From NCBI GenBank assembly GCA_021798435.1, contig JAJZGN010000137.1, positions 1 to 5,444 of the forward strand: a stretch of 5,444 nt of DNA. Reading direction: 5' to 3'. Origin of the DNA: a bacterium. Lineage in GTDB: Bacteria > Chloroflexota > Dormibacteria > Aeolococcales > Bog-877. Made by a program: the position numbers and the translations under genes. Below, piece by piece: positions 4,836 to 5,444 of the stretch (its first letter is position 1; each line of letters starts with the position of its first letter). The notes beneath the pieces are model-generated. The model saw only the letters and a list, made by a program, of their open reading frames with translations. It ran no database searches and had not been told where the DNA came from.

Positions 4836-5444
4836 GTGAGCCTGGCTGCGGTCCACGCCGGGAGCGCCGCCGCCCCCCCCACCGCCAGCCCGGAGACCAT
4901 CCTGGTGCTGGACTTCGGCTCCCAGTACAGCCAGCTGATCGCCCGCCGGATCCGGGAGCAGCGGGTGTACTGCGAGCTGGTCCCGGGCAACCTGCCGGCT
5001 GCCGAGGTGGCCGCCCGGGCTCCCCGCGGGCTGGTCCTGAGCGGCGGCCCGGCGAGCGTCTACGAGCCGGAGGCGATCCACCCGGACCGCGGCATCTACG
5101 AACTGGGGCTGCCCATCCTGGGCATCTGCTACGGGATGCAGCTGCTGGCCCATGACCTCGGGGGCAGGGTCAGCCCCGCCGGGCGCCGGGAGTACGGGCC
5201 GGCCGCGATGGTGGTCGACCGGGGAGACGGGCTGTTCTCCGGACTGCCCGCCGAGCTGCCGGTGTGGATGAGCCACGGAGACGTGATCGACGAGCTGCCT
5301 CCGGGGTACGAGGCGGTCGCCCACACCGCCAACAGCCCGGTGGCGGCCATGGCCGGACCCCTGGGGCGGTTCGGGATCCAGTTCCATCCCGAGGTGGCAC
5401 ACACCCCCCAGGGGTCGGCCATGTTGCGCAACTTCCTCTATCAG
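4836..5444 (+). CDS. guaA: GMP synthase (glutamine-hydrolysing), N-terminal part; cut by the window end
   Basis: The first 203 residues of GMP synthetase are present and the frame is open to the last base. GuaA converts XMP to GMP using ATP and glutamine. The visible part is the class I glutamine amidotransferase domain, which releases ammonia from glutamine. It starts with ILVLDFGSQYSQLIARRIRE (22-41), has LSGGPASVY (68-76), the nucleophile C98 in ILGICYGMQ, MSHGD (145-149), and the catalytic H184 and E186 in IQFHPEVAHT. The ATP pyrophosphatase and dimerisation domains lie beyond the window. Residues 2-20 are an Ala/Pro/Ser-rich extension before the first strand. The GTG at 4836 is the best start; its SD is poor (G-run plus AA at 4822-4829), which fits translation following the closely spaced guaB3. 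Confidence 0.95.
   Translation, partial: MSLAAVHAGSAAAPPTASPETILVLDFGSQYSQLIARRIREQRVYCELVPGNLPAAEVAARAPRGLVLSGGPASVYEPEAIHPDRGIYELGLPILGICYGMQLLAHDLGGRVSPAGRREYGPAAMVVDRGDGLFSGLPAELPVWMSHGDVIDELPPGYEAVAHTANSPVAAMAGPLGRFGIQFHPEVAHTPQGSAMLRNFLYQ

Noticed and set aside
4007..4990. Long minus-strand open frame across the guaB3/guaA junction
   Set aside because: It is antiparallel to two strongly recognised genes and has no domain pattern.

Overview
The window is a GC-rich, densely packed bacterial segment with four complete genes and one gene cut by the right edge. The gene set (a GuaB3-type IMP dehydrogenase next to guaA, a class E-like sortase, and a PhoB-type regulator) and the frequent GTG/TTG starts suggest a high-GC Gram-positive bacterium. 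An actinobacterium is most likely, but a related deep lineage such as Dormibacterota or Chloroflexota is not excluded. No mobile element, CRISPR array, tRNA or rRNA was recognised.

Layout. Positions 1-618 have no credible gene but hold several short inverted repeats. A glutamate dehydrogenase-family gene follows (625-1884, +). It converges, with a 13-bp gap, on an OmpR/PhoB-type response regulator (2707-1898, -). The regulator is divergent from a small membrane-anchored sortase (2850-3521, +), with a 142-bp shared intergenic region. After a 134-bp gap comes a guanine-nucleotide pair: guaB3 (3656-4816, TTG start behind a strong Shine-Dalgarno sequence) and, 19 bp later, the glutamine amidotransferase half of guaA (4836 to the window end).

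How the genes work together. GuaB3 (IMP to XMP) and GuaA (XMP to GMP, using glutamine) catalyse consecutive steps and are probably co-transcribed. The dehydrogenase sits at the glutamate/2-oxoglutarate node, but no shared operon links it to the gua genes. The regulator may control the divergent sortase; this is inference from position only.

Most notable observation. The dehydrogenase has every family hallmark except the catalytic lysine: the usual GGAKGG motif reads GGAAGA. With an otherwise intact fold, this suggests a non-catalytic or regulatory subunit, or an enzyme with changed chemistry. Weaker observations are two GTG starts placed as leaderless transcripts, a possible SD-sequestering switch in the guaB3 leader, and an identical 16-bp sequence beginning at the stop codons of gdh and guaB3.
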